Source of the DNA: an uncultured Lachnospiraceae bacterium
Lineage (GTDB): Bacteria; Bacillota; Clostridia; Lachnospirales; Lachnospiraceae
Direction of reading: 5' to 3'
Assembly (NCBI GenBank): GCA_902789555.1
Contig: CADAOF010000003.1
Coordinates: 91,828 to 155,827, forward strand
DNA length: 64,000 nucleotides
The notes beneath the pieces are model-generated. The model had not been told where the DNA came from. It saw only the letters and a list, made by a program, of their open reading frames with translations, and did no database searches. The position numbers and the translations under genes were made by a program. Shown here in pieces: positions 53,145 through 61,267 of this stretch (position 1 is the stretch's first letter; each line of letters starts with the position of its first letter).

Positions 53145-53801
53145 ATGAAACTTGAAGAGATCCTGCAGGCATGCGACCACACCCTGCTGAAACCCGAATC
53201 CACCTGGGAACAGATCCGCCAGATCTGCGACGACGGCATGAAGTATCACACGGCCTCCGTCTGCATTCCGGCTTCGTTCGTGAAGCAGGCAAAGGAATAC
53301 GTCGGCGACAGGCTGAAGATCTGCACGGTCATCGGCTTCCCGAATGGCTATTCCACCACGAAGGTAAAGCTGATCGAAGCTCTGGATGCCGTCGACAACG
53401 GCGCGGATGAGATCGACATGGTCATCAACATCGGCTGGGTGAAGGAAGGCGCGTATGACAAGGTTTACGACGAGATCCGCCGCATCCGCCTCGCCTGCCC
53501 GAACAAGGTCCTCAAGGTCATCATCGAGACCTGCCTGCTGACCGACGAAGAGAAGATCGAGATGTGCCGCGTGGTCTCGAAGTCCGGTGCGGACTTCATC
53601 AAGACCTCGACCGGCTTCTCGACCGGCGGCGCGACCAGGGAAGACGTGGCGCTGTTCAAGAAGTACGTCTCGCCCGGCGTCGGCATCAAGGCGGCCGGCG
53701 GCATTGCCGACCTGAAGGATGCGGAAGACTTCCTGAAACTCGGCGCGACCCGTCTCGGCACGAGCCGTCTCGTGAAGATCGCAAAGGAACAGGGGTTATG
53801 A
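53145..53801 (+). CDS. deoC: Deoxyribose-phosphate aldolase
   Basis: A 218-residue TIM-barrel aldolase splitting 2-deoxyribose 5-phosphate to acetaldehyde and glyceraldehyde 3-phosphate. Catalytic segments are [10 protein letters not shown] (about 124-133), [14 protein letters not shown] near 150-163 (Schiff-base Lys in FIKTS), and GIKAAGGI near 184. It overlaps cdd by four bases and with pdp forms a pyrimidine deoxynucleoside breakdown set. Confidence 0.96.
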   Translation: MKLEEILQACDHTLLKPESTWEQIRQICDDGMKYHTASVCIPASFVKQAKEYVGDRLKICTVIGFPNGYSTTKVKLIEALDAVDNGADEIDMVINIGWVKEGAYDKVYDEIRRIRLACPNKVLKVIIETCLLTDEEKIEMCRVVSKSGADFIKTSTGFSTGGATREDVALFKKYVSPGVGIKAAGGIADLKDAEDFLKLGATRLGTSRLVKIAKEQGL

Positions 53802-54202
53802 GAGACAGTACGCTGATCAAAAAGTGCCTGGAGGCGCGGAAGAGTGCCTACGTTCCGTATTCGCATTTTGCAGTAGGGGCGGCGCTTCTGTGCGCGGACG
53901 GCAAAGTCTATACCGGCTGCAACATTGAAAATGCATCATTTTCGCCGACGGTCTGCGCGGAGCGGACGGCTTTCTTCAAGGCGGTCAGCGAAGGGCATAA
54001 GGATTTTGAGGCCATCGCGATCTGCGGCGCACCCGACAGCGAGGAACCGACGGTCATCTGCCCGCCCTGCGGTGTCTGCCGCCAGGTGATGCAGGAATTC
54101 TGCAGACCGGATTTCCGCGTGATCCTCTACGGTTCCGAAGGAAGAACGAAAGTTTATACGCTGAACCAGATCATGCCGCTTCGCTTTGATCTGATGGACT
54201 GA
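53798..54202 (+). CDS. cdd: Cytidine deaminase
   Basis: A 134-residue tetrameric-type cytidine/deoxycytidine deaminase. The zinc site is visible: TVCAERTAF (first Cys and catalytic Glu, about 51-59) and CPPCGVCRQ (second and third Cys, about 88-96). [10 protein letters not shown] near 39-48 binds the nucleoside. ATG at 53798 overlaps the deoC stop; the longer upstream frame is inside deoC and not real. Confidence 0.96.
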   Translation: MRDSTLIKKCLEARKSAYVPYSHFAVGAALLCADGKVYTGCNIENASFSPTVCAERTAFFKAVSEGHKDFEAIAICGAPDSEEPTVICPPCGVCRQVMQEFCRPDFRVILYGSEGRTKVYTLNQIMPLRFDLMD

Positions 54203-54224
54203 GGCGTTTTACTGCCTCGCAGCC

Positions 54225-54286
54225 GGGACGAAAACTTTCTCAGAGTGATTCACATTCGTTCAAATGCTCTTCGAAAGCTTTGTCCC
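54225..54286 (+). promoter_or_regulatory. Long imperfect inverted repeat in the pdp leader
   Basis: GGGACGAAAACTTTC (54225-54239) pairs with GAAAGCTTTGTCCC (54273-54286). The 33-base interior can form a second weak helix (AGAG...ATT / AAATGCTCT). It is followed 36 bases later by the pdp start. It matches no riboswitch class I know. Confidence 0.45.
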
Positions 54287-54321
54287 GCTCTGCCTGGCAC
54301 AGAAAACGGGGGAAGCAATCT

Positions 54322-55623
54322 ATGAGAATGGTCGATTTAATTCATAAGAAACGCCGCGGGGAGGAACTCACGGACGAAGAGATCCGTTTCTTCGTAAACG
54401 GTGTCACCGACGGCTCGCTGCCCGACTACCAGATCAGCGCTTTCTGCATGGCGGTGGTCTTCCAGAGCATGAGCGACCGTGAGATCGCAACGCTCACCGA
54501 CGCGATGGCGCATTCGGGCGACGAGATCGATCTGTCCGAATTCGGCACGCTCTCCGTGGATAAGCATTCCACCGGCGGCGTGGGTGACAAGACCAGCCTG
54601 ATCCTCGCCCCGATCGTGGCGGCCTGCGGCGCGAAGACGGCGAAGATGTCCGGACGCGGCCTCGGCCATACCGGCGGGACCGTGGACAAGCTGGAATCCA
54701 TCCCCGGCTACCGCGTCGAGCTGTCCATCGAGGATTTCCTGAAGCAGAGCCGCGACATCGGCGTGTGCGTGATCGGCCAGAGCGCGGATCTTGCGCCGGC
54801 GGACAAACGGCTTTACGCCCTCCGCGACGTGACCGCGACCGTCGAAGCCATCCCGCTCATCGTCTCCAGCATCATGTCAAAGAAACTTGCGGCCGGCGCG
54901 CATTCCATCGTGCTGGACGTGACCGTCGGGAGCGGTGCCTTCATGAAGGACATCGCCTCCGCCGAGGTGCTGGCGCGGAAGATGGTCGAGATCGGCCGCC
55001 GCTGCGGGCGGAACATGGCCGCCGTCATCAGCAACATGGACGAACCGCTCGGCCACGCGATCGGGAACCTTCTCGAAGTGGAAGAGGCCGTCGGCGTACT
55101 GAAGGGTGAGGTAAAGGGCGACGTTTACGAGGTCTCCCTGGAACTCGCCGCGGCCATGCTGTCGTTGGTCTTCGGGATCTCGCATGAAGAGGCGCGGAAG
55201 AGAGCGGACGAGTCCATCGCTTCCGGAAAGGCCTTCGAAAAGTTTAAGGAATGGATCGCCTACCAGGGCGGCGACACCGCCTGCCTCGACGATACGGCGA
55301 AGATGGCAAGAGCCCGCTTCAGCCATGAGGTGAAATCTCCGGAGAGCGGTTACATCACCCGCATGGAGACAGAAGCGATCGGTAATGCCGCGGGACTCCT
55401 CGGCGCCGGCCGCATGGTGAAGAGTGATCCCATCGACCCGACCGCCGGCATCGTGCTTGCGAAGAAGACGGGAGAGAAGGTGAAGAAGGGCGACGTCCTC
55501 TGCACGCTCTATGCCGACCGCGAAGAACTCTTCCCGGCGGCGGAGAAAGCCTTCCTCGGGAGTCTTTCCTTCGGAAAAACGGCGCCCGAACCGCAGCCGC
55601 TCATCTATAAGATCATCCGCTGA
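54322..55623 (+). CDS. pdp: Pyrimidine-nucleoside phosphorylase
   Basis: A 433-residue enzyme that phosphorolyses thymidine, uridine and deoxyuridine. Family signature SGRGLGHTGGTVDKLESIPG lies near 110; the phosphate-binding KHSTGGVGDKTSL is near 80; LKKGDVLCT-type C-terminal domain is present. It opens MRMVDLIHKKRRGEELT, matching known Pdp starts, so ATG at 54322 is used with GGGGGAAG upstream. Downstream of deoC-cdd, it completes the pathway from pyrimidine nucleosides to sugar phosphates. Confidence 0.95.
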   Translation: MRMVDLIHKKRRGEELTDEEIRFFVNGVTDGSLPDYQISAFCMAVVFQSMSDREIATLTDAMAHSGDEIDLSEFGTLSVDKHSTGGVGDKTSLILAPIVAACGAKTAKMSGRGLGHTGGTVDKLESIPGYRVELSIEDFLKQSRDIGVCVIGQSADLAPADKRLYALRDVTATVEAIPLIVSSIMSKKLAAGAHSIVLDVTVGSGAFMKDIASAEVLARKMVEIGRRCGRNMAAVISNMDEPLGHAIGNLLEVEEAVGVLKGEVKGDVYEVSLELAAAMLSLVFGISHEEARKRADESIASGKAFEKFKEWIAYQGGDTACLDDTAKMARARFSHEVKSPESGYITRMETEAIGNAAGLLGAGRMVKSDPIDPTAGIVLAKKTGEKVKKGDVLCTLYADREELFPAAEKAFLGSLSFGKTAPEPQPLIYKIIR

Positions 55624-55644
55624 GAAACAGTGGAAACAGGCACG

Positions 55645-55672
55645 AAAAAAGGACCCTCGGGGGTCCTTTTTT
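55645..55672. terminator. Bidirectional terminator between pdp and the lipoprotein gene
   Basis: AAAAAAGGACCC TCGG GGGTCCTTTTTT, a perfect stem with A- and T-tracts. Confidence 0.93.
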
Positions 55673-55684
55673 GCTGCGATGCCG

Positions 55685-56170
55685 TCAGTCCGCAAACGTT
55701 ATCGCGTGGGCCCATTCGCTGAAGACGGCAAAATTCTTATCGTAGCGGTTCTTCGCGCAGAAGAACTGCACGCCCCAGAAAGCGTCCTTTGATTCGAAAT
55801 GTGCCGTATAGTAGCGGTAGTTCAGCTCGCTCCGGAAGTTGTATTCGTAGTAGGGAATGTCGCCGTCGTGCTTGATCTCATCAATCGTGCGGCCGCTCTG
55901 CACGGTCGCCGACCTCGTCAGCTCGGCGTAATCGTCGGCCGTCTTTATTGTATCGGGCAGCTGCGATTTGTCCTCGCGGAGGACGATCACGCCGATGGCC
56001 TCGCGGTTGGATTTCAGGATGCCGGTGTAGATCTCGTGCGTTCCTTCCTTGAAGGAGTCGTCCAGCGTGAGCCGCATCTCCTTGATCTCGAATACCTTTT
56101 TCTCCGGCGCCGCGCAGCCCGTGCAGCAGAGCACAAGCAGGAGGGCGAGGAGCAGACATCTGATCTTCAA
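55685..56170 (-). CDS. Uncharacterised lipoprotein
   Basis: A 161-residue exported protein. The signal peptide MKIRCLLLALLLVLCCTGC ends with a lipobox-like CTGC (Cys 19), so it is probably lipid-anchored outside the membrane. The mature part is a small alpha/beta domain with short strands (FEIKEMRLTLDDSFKEG, GVIVLRED, IPYYEYNFRSE). I do not recognise its family. It overlaps folA by four bases and is the last gene of the thyA operon. Confidence 0.75.
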   Translation of the reverse strand: MKIRCLLLALLLVLCCTGCAAPEKKVFEIKEMRLTLDDSFKEGTHEIYTGILKSNREAIGVIVLREDKSQLPDTIKTADDYAELTRSATVQSGRTIDEIKHDGDIPYYEYNFRSELNYRYYTAHFESKDAFWGVQFFCAKNRYDKNFAVFSEWAHAITFAD

Positions 56171-56676
56171 TGGGTTCTCCTTCTGCGCCAGACCGTAAAG
56201 CGGTACACGGCGCCATTTTCTTCAGTGTGCGGTTCGGAAGCCGATTCCAGGACCCAGCTGCGTTTTTTCGACAGGTCGGGATAGAAGACGGTCGGCACGA
56301 TGGGCGGTTCGGTCTCCACCATGGTGACGTAGGCCGTCTCGCAGTCCGGAAGGAGCTTTTCATAGATCTCGCCGCCGCCGATGACGAAGAAGTGCTCGTC
56401 AGGCCGCGAAGCCACGAGCCTCCGCAGCGCCGCGAGCGAATGCACGACGGTCACGCCCTCGGGCCGGAAGTTCCGGTTCCGCGTGATCACGATGTTTTCC
56501 CGCCCCGGAAGCGGTTTTCCGCCCGGGAAGGACTCAAGCGTTTTCCGCCCCATGATGACCGGGTGCCCGAGCGTGACGCTTCTGAAATATTTCAGGTCGC
56601 CGGGCAGGCGGTAGAGCATGCCCTTGCCGTCGCCGATGCCCCAGCCCGGGCTTACGGCCACGATAGCCGATACCAT
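56167..56676 (-). CDS. folA: Dihydrofolate reductase
   Basis: A 169-residue DHFR that reduces dihydrofolate to tetrahydrofolate with NADPH. Motifs: SAIVAVSPGWGIGDGKGMLY at the start, VTLGHPVIMGRKTLESFPGG near 35-55, and FVIGGGEIYEKLLP near 100-113. It lies eight bases after thyA, whose reaction generates dihydrofolate, so pairing makes metabolic sense. Confidence 0.95.
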   Translation of the reverse strand: MVSAIVAVSPGWGIGDGKGMLYRLPGDLKYFRSVTLGHPVIMGRKTLESFPGGKPLPGRENIVITRNRNFRPEGVTVVHSLAALRRLVASRPDEHFFVIGGGEIYEKLLPDCETAYVTMVETEPPIVPTVFYPDLSKKRSWVLESASEPHTEENGAVYRFTVWRRRRTH

Positions 56677-56684
56677 GGCGCGCC

Positions 56685-57515
56685 TCAGATCGCAACCGGG
56701 ATCTTCGCGGTGAAGGGATGGTACTGATAATCCTCGACCTTGAAGGAATCCTTGGTGAACTGATAGAAATCGGTGACCGAGGAATCAAGCGTCACCTTCG
56801 GCGCCGGGAACGGTTCCTTCTCGATCATTTCGCGGACCAGGTCCACATGGCGGTCGTAGATGTGGCAGTCGGCAATCACGTGCACGAATTCGCCGGGCTC
56901 AAGGCCGGCCACCTGCGCCATCATCATGGTCAGCATCGCGTACTGGCAGGTGTTCCAGTTGTTCGCGGTCAGCATGTCCTGCGAGCGCTGGTTCAGGATC
57001 GCGTTCAGCTTCTTTCCGCTCACGTTGAAGGTCATGCTGTAGGCGCAGGGGTAAAGACCCATCTCAGACAGGTCGTGATGGTTGTAGATGTTCGTGAGGA
57101 TGCGGCGGCTGGCCGGGTTGTTCTTCAGATCGTAGATCACGCGGTCGACCTGGTCGAACCAGCCTTCGGCGTATTTGTGCTTCACGCCCAGCTGGTAGCC
57201 GTAGGCCTTGCCGATGGTGCCGTTTTCATCCGCCCAGGAATCCCAGATATGGCTGCTGAGCTCGTGGATGTCGTTGGACTTCTTCTGCCAGATCCACAGC
57301 AGTTCGTCCAGAGCGGACTTCCACGCCGTGCGGCGGAGCGTCATCATGGGAAATTCCTTTTGAAGGTCATAGCGGTCCACGACCCCGAAGATCTTTACGG
57401 TATGGGCAGGCGTGCCGTCTTCCCAGCGCGGGCGCACGTCGTAATCGGTATCCCAGACGCCGTTTTCCAGGATATTCCGGCAGTTCTTGATAAATAATTC
57501 GTCTGCGTAGCTCAT
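56685..57515 (-). CDS. thyA: Thymidylate synthase (ThyA)
   Basis: A 276-residue enzyme that makes dTMP from dUMP with methylene-tetrahydrofolate. The catalytic Cys is in LYPCAYSMTF, the phosphate-binding Arg and following residues in NQRSQDMLTA, and dUMP-binding HIYDRHVDLV near the end. PCA occurs where many family members have PCH. ATG at 57515 is set by AGGAGG seven bases upstream. It is the first gene of thyA-folA-lipoprotein. Confidence 0.95.
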   Translation of the reverse strand: MSYADELFIKNCRNILENGVWDTDYDVRPRWEDGTPAHTVKIFGVVDRYDLQKEFPMMTLRRTAWKSALDELLWIWQKKSNDIHELSSHIWDSWADENGTIGKAYGYQLGVKHKYAEGWFDQVDRVIYDLKNNPASRRILTNIYNHHDLSEMGLYPCAYSMTFNVSGKKLNAILNQRSQDMLTANNWNTCQYAMLTMMMAQVAGLEPGEFVHVIADCHIYDRHVDLVREMIEKEPFPAPKVTLDSSVTDFYQFTKDSFKVEDYQYHPFTAKIPVAI

Positions 57516-57545
57516 GGATGGACCTCCTGATATTTCTGACATAAA

Positions 57546-57574
57546 AGTATAACGCAGAACACGGGAAAGTACAA
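57546..57574 (-). promoter_or_regulatory. Sigma-A promoter of thyA-folA
   Basis: On the minus strand TTGTAC (57569-57574), 17-base spacer, TATACT (57546-57551). Confidence 0.7.
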
Positions 57575-57587
57575 GAGCAGGAGATCG

Positions 57588-59789
57588 TCAATTGACCGGA
57601 ATCGGCTGCGGTTCTTCAACTGAGGCAAAATACGGGGCAAGCGCCGGAAGAAGGGAGACGTCTGCGCAGAAAAACGTGTGCAGCGAGCATCGCTGACTGC
57701 TGCTGCCGTCAGTCTCCAAAAGCGGTGCGACATAATTGATCTCGGTCAAAGGCTGATTCGGATCCAGCGGCGTATCGCTTTTCTCGCGCAGGTAATCTGC
57801 CAGTTCGGCAAGAATGGCTTCAGCCGGATCAGAATGGTTGACCAGCCATGCCCCGTTGGAATTGGTTAAGAAGACTCTTTGGCTGTCAGGTTCTTCCCCC
57901 GGCCGGGAGATGCTAAGAATAATGCCATATTCCGAGCTTCCGCTGATCGGAAATCGTGACAGGCGCTCGAGCTGCGTCAAAAGGAGAGGACGGTACTGCC
58001 TGGCATTCTGTTCCCGTGCCTCCCAGAAGGCATTCCACAGCGCAGGAAAATGCGGAGTGATCGGAAGCATCAAACGCTTGATTTCGTCATTCTCCTGAAA
58101 TCGAATCGATAAGTATTCCAAAGCGGACTCCTTGTTCGCGCCTTCCCCTCTGATAAGGTGATACCAGTCGGTATCCGATGAAGCAACGGCATCCTTCAGG
58201 AGTGCCTTATACAGGGGCGGCAGCCTTTTTCTGCTGATCTCGGTGGAGGAATCCAGCGTTAAGCTTGGATCATCTGCGTCCGGAAAAGCTTTATAACAGT
58301 GCATGAACGTTTCGTTCCGTGAAAGTTCTTCGATCAGCTTCTGATAATTTTCCTGCGAGACAAAAATCATGCGATAATGGTCTTTCCCATTTACGCGGAC
58401 AGCGACTTTCAGAAGCATGCCGCCATGCATGTAATTATCGTCTTCCGGGTCGGCATCCAACAGCGTCCGAAGCCCGTCTGCACAAAGCTGGTTGAGCAGG
58501 GGAGAGCGGAGCGAGGCCTGCGCTGTCGCTTCCCGGAAAAATTCATCGGTAGTATCCTCCAAGTGACTGCCGTCGCCCAAATAACGGACGGATTCAATTT
58601 CTTCGGCAGCAGGCCGAAAATGATTGACAGCCGAGCCGGCAAGCAGCGGGATGCCGCAGAACAGCAGGCTCATGATGAGAAGAATGGGCAATGACCTTAA
58701 TGCATTTTTCAGAGAGACCAGTTTTCTGGTTGAGACCAGGTGATAGAGAAACAGTACCAGAACGGCCAGAAGGAAGACCGGCAGGACTCTGAGCCACACA
58801 CTGCCGACATAGGAGCGCCTTTGAACCAGGACTTCAACAAGCGAGAGCAGTGTTTTCAGACAGACCAGAAAAGCCAGCAGTAATCCGACGGCAGAATTGA
58901 TCAGCGGCGAGATCGCCGGGAGTTCTGCTGTTTCGCTGCGGCGGCGTACAAAAAGGAAAGCAGCAAGGAGTGACCACAGTATGGCCAGACCGATCGTGTA
59001 CCATTGAACGGGTGAACGAAGGAAATTGTCCAGTCCGGGCGGATTCTCCGGCGTGTAGGCAGGCGCATATTTCTGGAGAGTCATCAATAAATTCTGGAAA
59101 ACCACACTGGGCAGGTGAAAACGGGAGTCGATCAGGAAGAAGGTGTGATCTCTCAACAGGACCCGGCTTGCAGAGAAAACCCCCTGCGCAAGATAATGCA
59201 GAATCAGACGAGGGGCAAAAATTAACAAAGATGCAGTGATGACCGAGGTCAGAAGGGTCCCGCACAGGGCGGCGGCACAGGCTGCAGCAGCACTGACGTA
59301 AAGGCTCATGCAAAAGGATCCCACAGCGAATCGGAACAGCTCCGTCCATCTGAAACTGATGAAACCGGGTTTTATCCAGGCAACGCAAACACCGGAAAGC
59401 AGGGAACTGACAAAAATCAGAAGCGCGAGGCAGGTCCATACGGCGGCCAGAAAACTGCCGTACAGACAGAGCCTGTTCTGCGGCACCGCATGATAATAAT
59501 CACTGCCTTTCCGGCTGTTCAGAAAGGAAAAGACCCGGAATGTCAGCAGTGGGGCGATGAGGAGACACAAATGCGGCAGATAGGGATGCAGAGTGACGGC
59601 AGTCATGTAACTCGGCAGATATTCAGCTCTCAGCTCAGAGGTGTTGAACATAGTTGTCCAGATACTGATGACATGCAGGGAAGAATAGCACGCAGAGAAG
59701 AGCAGCGGCAGCAGGCTGAGAATGACGAAAGAGCGCAGCTGCCGCAGGGCTTCCGCGTACAGCCTGAGGTCAAACACTTTTTTCTTCAT
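57588..59789 (-). CDS. Large ABC-type permease/membrane protein of a YtrA-regulated operon
   Basis: A 733-residue membrane protein. Six or more hydrophobic helices lie in the first about 300 residues, and a further set at about 310-400; the rest (about 410-733) is a soluble, probably extracellular, mixed alpha/beta region. This shape fits the partner permease of GntR(YtrA)-ABC operons (DUF6449-like by memory). The start at 59789 follows GGAGG; it overlaps the ATPase gene by 20 bases. GC content and codon choice look visibly lower than in thyA-folA beside it. Substrate is unknown. Confidence 0.75.
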   Translation of the reverse strand: MKKKVFDLRLYAEALRQLRSFVILSLLPLLFSACYSSLHVISIWTTMFNTSELRAEYLPSYMTAVTLHPYLPHLCLLIAPLLTFRVFSFLNSRKGSDYYHAVPQNRLCLYGSFLAAVWTCLALLIFVSSLLSGVCVAWIKPGFISFRWTELFRFAVGSFCMSLYVSAAAACAAALCGTLLTSVITASLLIFAPRLILHYLAQGVFSASRVLLRDHTFFLIDSRFHLPSVVFQNLLMTLQKYAPAYTPENPPGLDNFLRSPVQWYTIGLAILWSLLAAFLFVRRRSETAELPAISPLINSAVGLLLAFLVCLKTLLSLVEVLVQRRSYVGSVWLRVLPVFLLAVLVLFLYHLVSTRKLVSLKNALRSLPILLIMSLLFCGIPLLAGSAVNHFRPAAEEIESVRYLGDGSHLEDTTDEFFREATAQASLRSPLLNQLCADGLRTLLDADPEDDNYMHGGMLLKVAVRVNGKDHYRMIFVSQENYQKLIEELSRNETFMHCYKAFPDADDPSLTLDSSTEISRKRLPPLYKALLKDAVASSDTDWYHLIRGEGANKESALEYLSIRFQENDEIKRLMLPITPHFPALWNAFWEAREQNARQYRPLLLTQLERLSRFPISGSSEYGIILSISRPGEEPDSQRVFLTNSNGAWLVNHSDPAEAILAELADYLREKSDTPLDPNQPLTEINYVAPLLETDGSSSQRCSLHTFFCADVSLLPALAPYFASVEEPQPIPVN

Positions 59790-60699
59790 TTTTTGCCTCC
59801 TTCTCCAGCACGTCTTCAAAAGAGTAGCCGAGTTCTTTCATTTCGTAGGTAAAAATCTCTTCCAGATTCAGGGGAAGTACATCCAGAAGGACGGGATTAA
59901 GCTGTTTTAACCGGGCCAGGATCTCATATTTGTCGCCGCGCAGGATCAGCTGAGCAACGCCGCCGTTTATCCGGCAGTTTTCGACCTGAAGCGAAGAAAA
60001 CAGTTCTTCACTGAAAGGACGGTCAAAAGCGATCTGCACCTTGAACAGAGAGGTCTTTAAGTCCTGTACGTTGCTCTGCAGGATGAGGCCGCCCTTGTGC
60101 AGGAGGGCAAGCTGATCGCAGGTATCCTCCAGCTCCCGCAGAGAGTGGGAGGTGATGATGGCTGTTGCGTTCTTATCTGCCACGTCTTCATTGATCAGCC
60201 CTTTGACGAGCCGCCGCATCACCGGATCAAGCCCGTCAAACGTCTCATCGAAAAAGTAGAAGTCCGGCCGGCAGGAAAGAGCGAGCAACGTGGCAGCCTG
60301 CCTCCGCATTCCTTTGGAAAAGCCGTGGATCAGACGCTTTTCATCCAAATTGAACGCTTTTGTCAGAAAATGGAAGCGTTCATCGTCAAAGCGCGGGAAA
60401 AAACTTCGGTAGAGGACGGCCATGCGTGCAAGGGTCGATCCCGGGAGGAAAAACAATTCGTCCGGAACAAAGACCAAGCGGGCTTTGACGGCAGGGTTAT
60501 CAAAGACCGAAGCGCCGTCAATGGTGACCTGGCCTTCATCCGGCTTGTAAACGCCGCTGACCAGCCGCAGAAAGGTGGACTTCCCGGCACCGTTGGAACC
60601 AACCATGCCGTAAACGGAGCCTTTTTCAATACGGCAGCTGATATTACTCAGAGCCGTAATGCTGCCGAAGCGTTTGACAGCTTGCTGTACCTGGATCAT
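59770..60699 (-). CDS. ABC transporter ATP-binding protein (YtrB/EcsA-like)
   Basis: A 309-residue ATPase: Walker A GSNGAGKSTFL near residue 35, the signature region GFSKGMRRQAATLLA near 130, and Walker B FYFFDETFDGLDP near 150. The C-terminal about 80 residues form an extra domain, as in other exporters of this type. It is the second gene of the operon, starting two bases after the GntR gene. Confidence 0.92.
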   Translation of the reverse strand: MIQVQQAVKRFGSITALSNISCRIEKGSVYGMVGSNGAGKSTFLRLVSGVYKPDEGQVTIDGASVFDNPAVKARLVFVPDELFFLPGSTLARMAVLYRSFFPRFDDERFHFLTKAFNLDEKRLIHGFSKGMRRQAATLLALSCRPDFYFFDETFDGLDPVMRRLVKGLINEDVADKNATAIITSHSLRELEDTCDQLALLHKGGLILQSNVQDLKTSLFKVQIAFDRPFSEELFSSLQVENCRINGGVAQLILRGDKYEILARLKQLNPVLLDVLPLNLEEIFTYEMKELGYSFEDVLEKEAKNEEKSV

Positions 60700-60701
60700 G
60701 A

Positions 60702-61079
60702 TCAGGCCTCCTCCTTATTTGCGTAGAGTTTATGAAGGCTGTTTTCAACAACGGAAAGAGGAATGCCGAAGCTGATCATCTGGCGAACGGTTTCTTCAAA
60801 ATGGGCCATCTGACGGGTGCGAAGCCCGAAAAGGAAGGAGCTGATATCCTTGCGGACAAAACAGCCTTTACCGGCGACGGAGATGGTGAGCTCGCGGCGG
60901 TCCAGCTCCGAATATGCTTTCTGAATGGTGTTGGGATTGATGCCTAAGGTGATGGAGAGGGTGCGGACGGACGGCAGCGGATCTCCCGGCTTTAAGATCT
61001 CACGGGCGACTAACTGCTCGGCCTGAGTAATGATCTGTTCATAGACCGGCGTACGGGAGAGAGAATCAATCTGAAACAT
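60702..61079 (-). CDS. GntR family transcriptional regulator, YtrA subfamily
   Basis: A 125-residue regulator. The N-terminal winged helix-turn-helix (about 8-75) reads TPVYEQIITQAEQLV, LPSVRTLSITLGINPNTIQ and AYSELDRRELT, the standard GntR pattern. A short C-terminal helical part follows, as in YtrA, with no ligand domain. ATG at 61079 has AAGGAG upstream. It heads the operon and probably represses it from the palindrome at 61109-61143. Confidence 0.92.
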   Translation of the reverse strand: MFQIDSLSRTPVYEQIITQAEQLVAREILKPGDPLPSVRTLSITLGINPNTIQKAYSELDRRELTISVAGKGCFVRKDISSFLFGLRTRQMAHFEETVRQMISFGIPLSVVENSLHKLYANKEEA

Positions 61080-61108
61080 GCGATACTCCTTTTTGACATT
61101 CAGCACTC

Positions 61109-61143
61109 GACTAAGTGTATTAGTTGTATTAGTACGCTTAGTC
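61109..61143 (-). promoter_or_regulatory. Palindromic operator of the YtrA-type regulator
   Basis: GACTAAGTGTATTA and its near-perfect inverse TTAGTACGCTTAGTC are separated by about six bases. The distal arm covers the -10 box (61140-61145), so binding would block transcription. Confidence 0.75.
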
Positions 61144-61168
61144 TATCATGCCGTGCAGGGGCTGTCAA
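61140..61168 (-). promoter_or_regulatory. Sigma-A promoter of the GntR-ABC operon
   Basis: On the minus strand perfect TTGACA (61163-61168), 17-base spacer, TAGACT (61140-61145). Confidence 0.8.
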
Positions 61169-61214
61169 GTGGGATAAGAAGAAAACATGGTCTCTCACGA
61201 AAAGTGTGATGCAG

Positions 61215-61253
61215 CAAAAAGAGTGCAGCCGCCGGGACTGCACTCTTTTTGCT
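61215..61253. terminator. Terminator after the serpin gene
   Basis: GCAAAAAGAGTGCAG and CTGCACTCTTTTTGC form a perfect 15-base-pair stem around a nine-base loop; active on the minus strand for the serpin gene. Confidence 0.9.
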
Positions 61254-61267
61254 TTCTGAAGCCGGTC

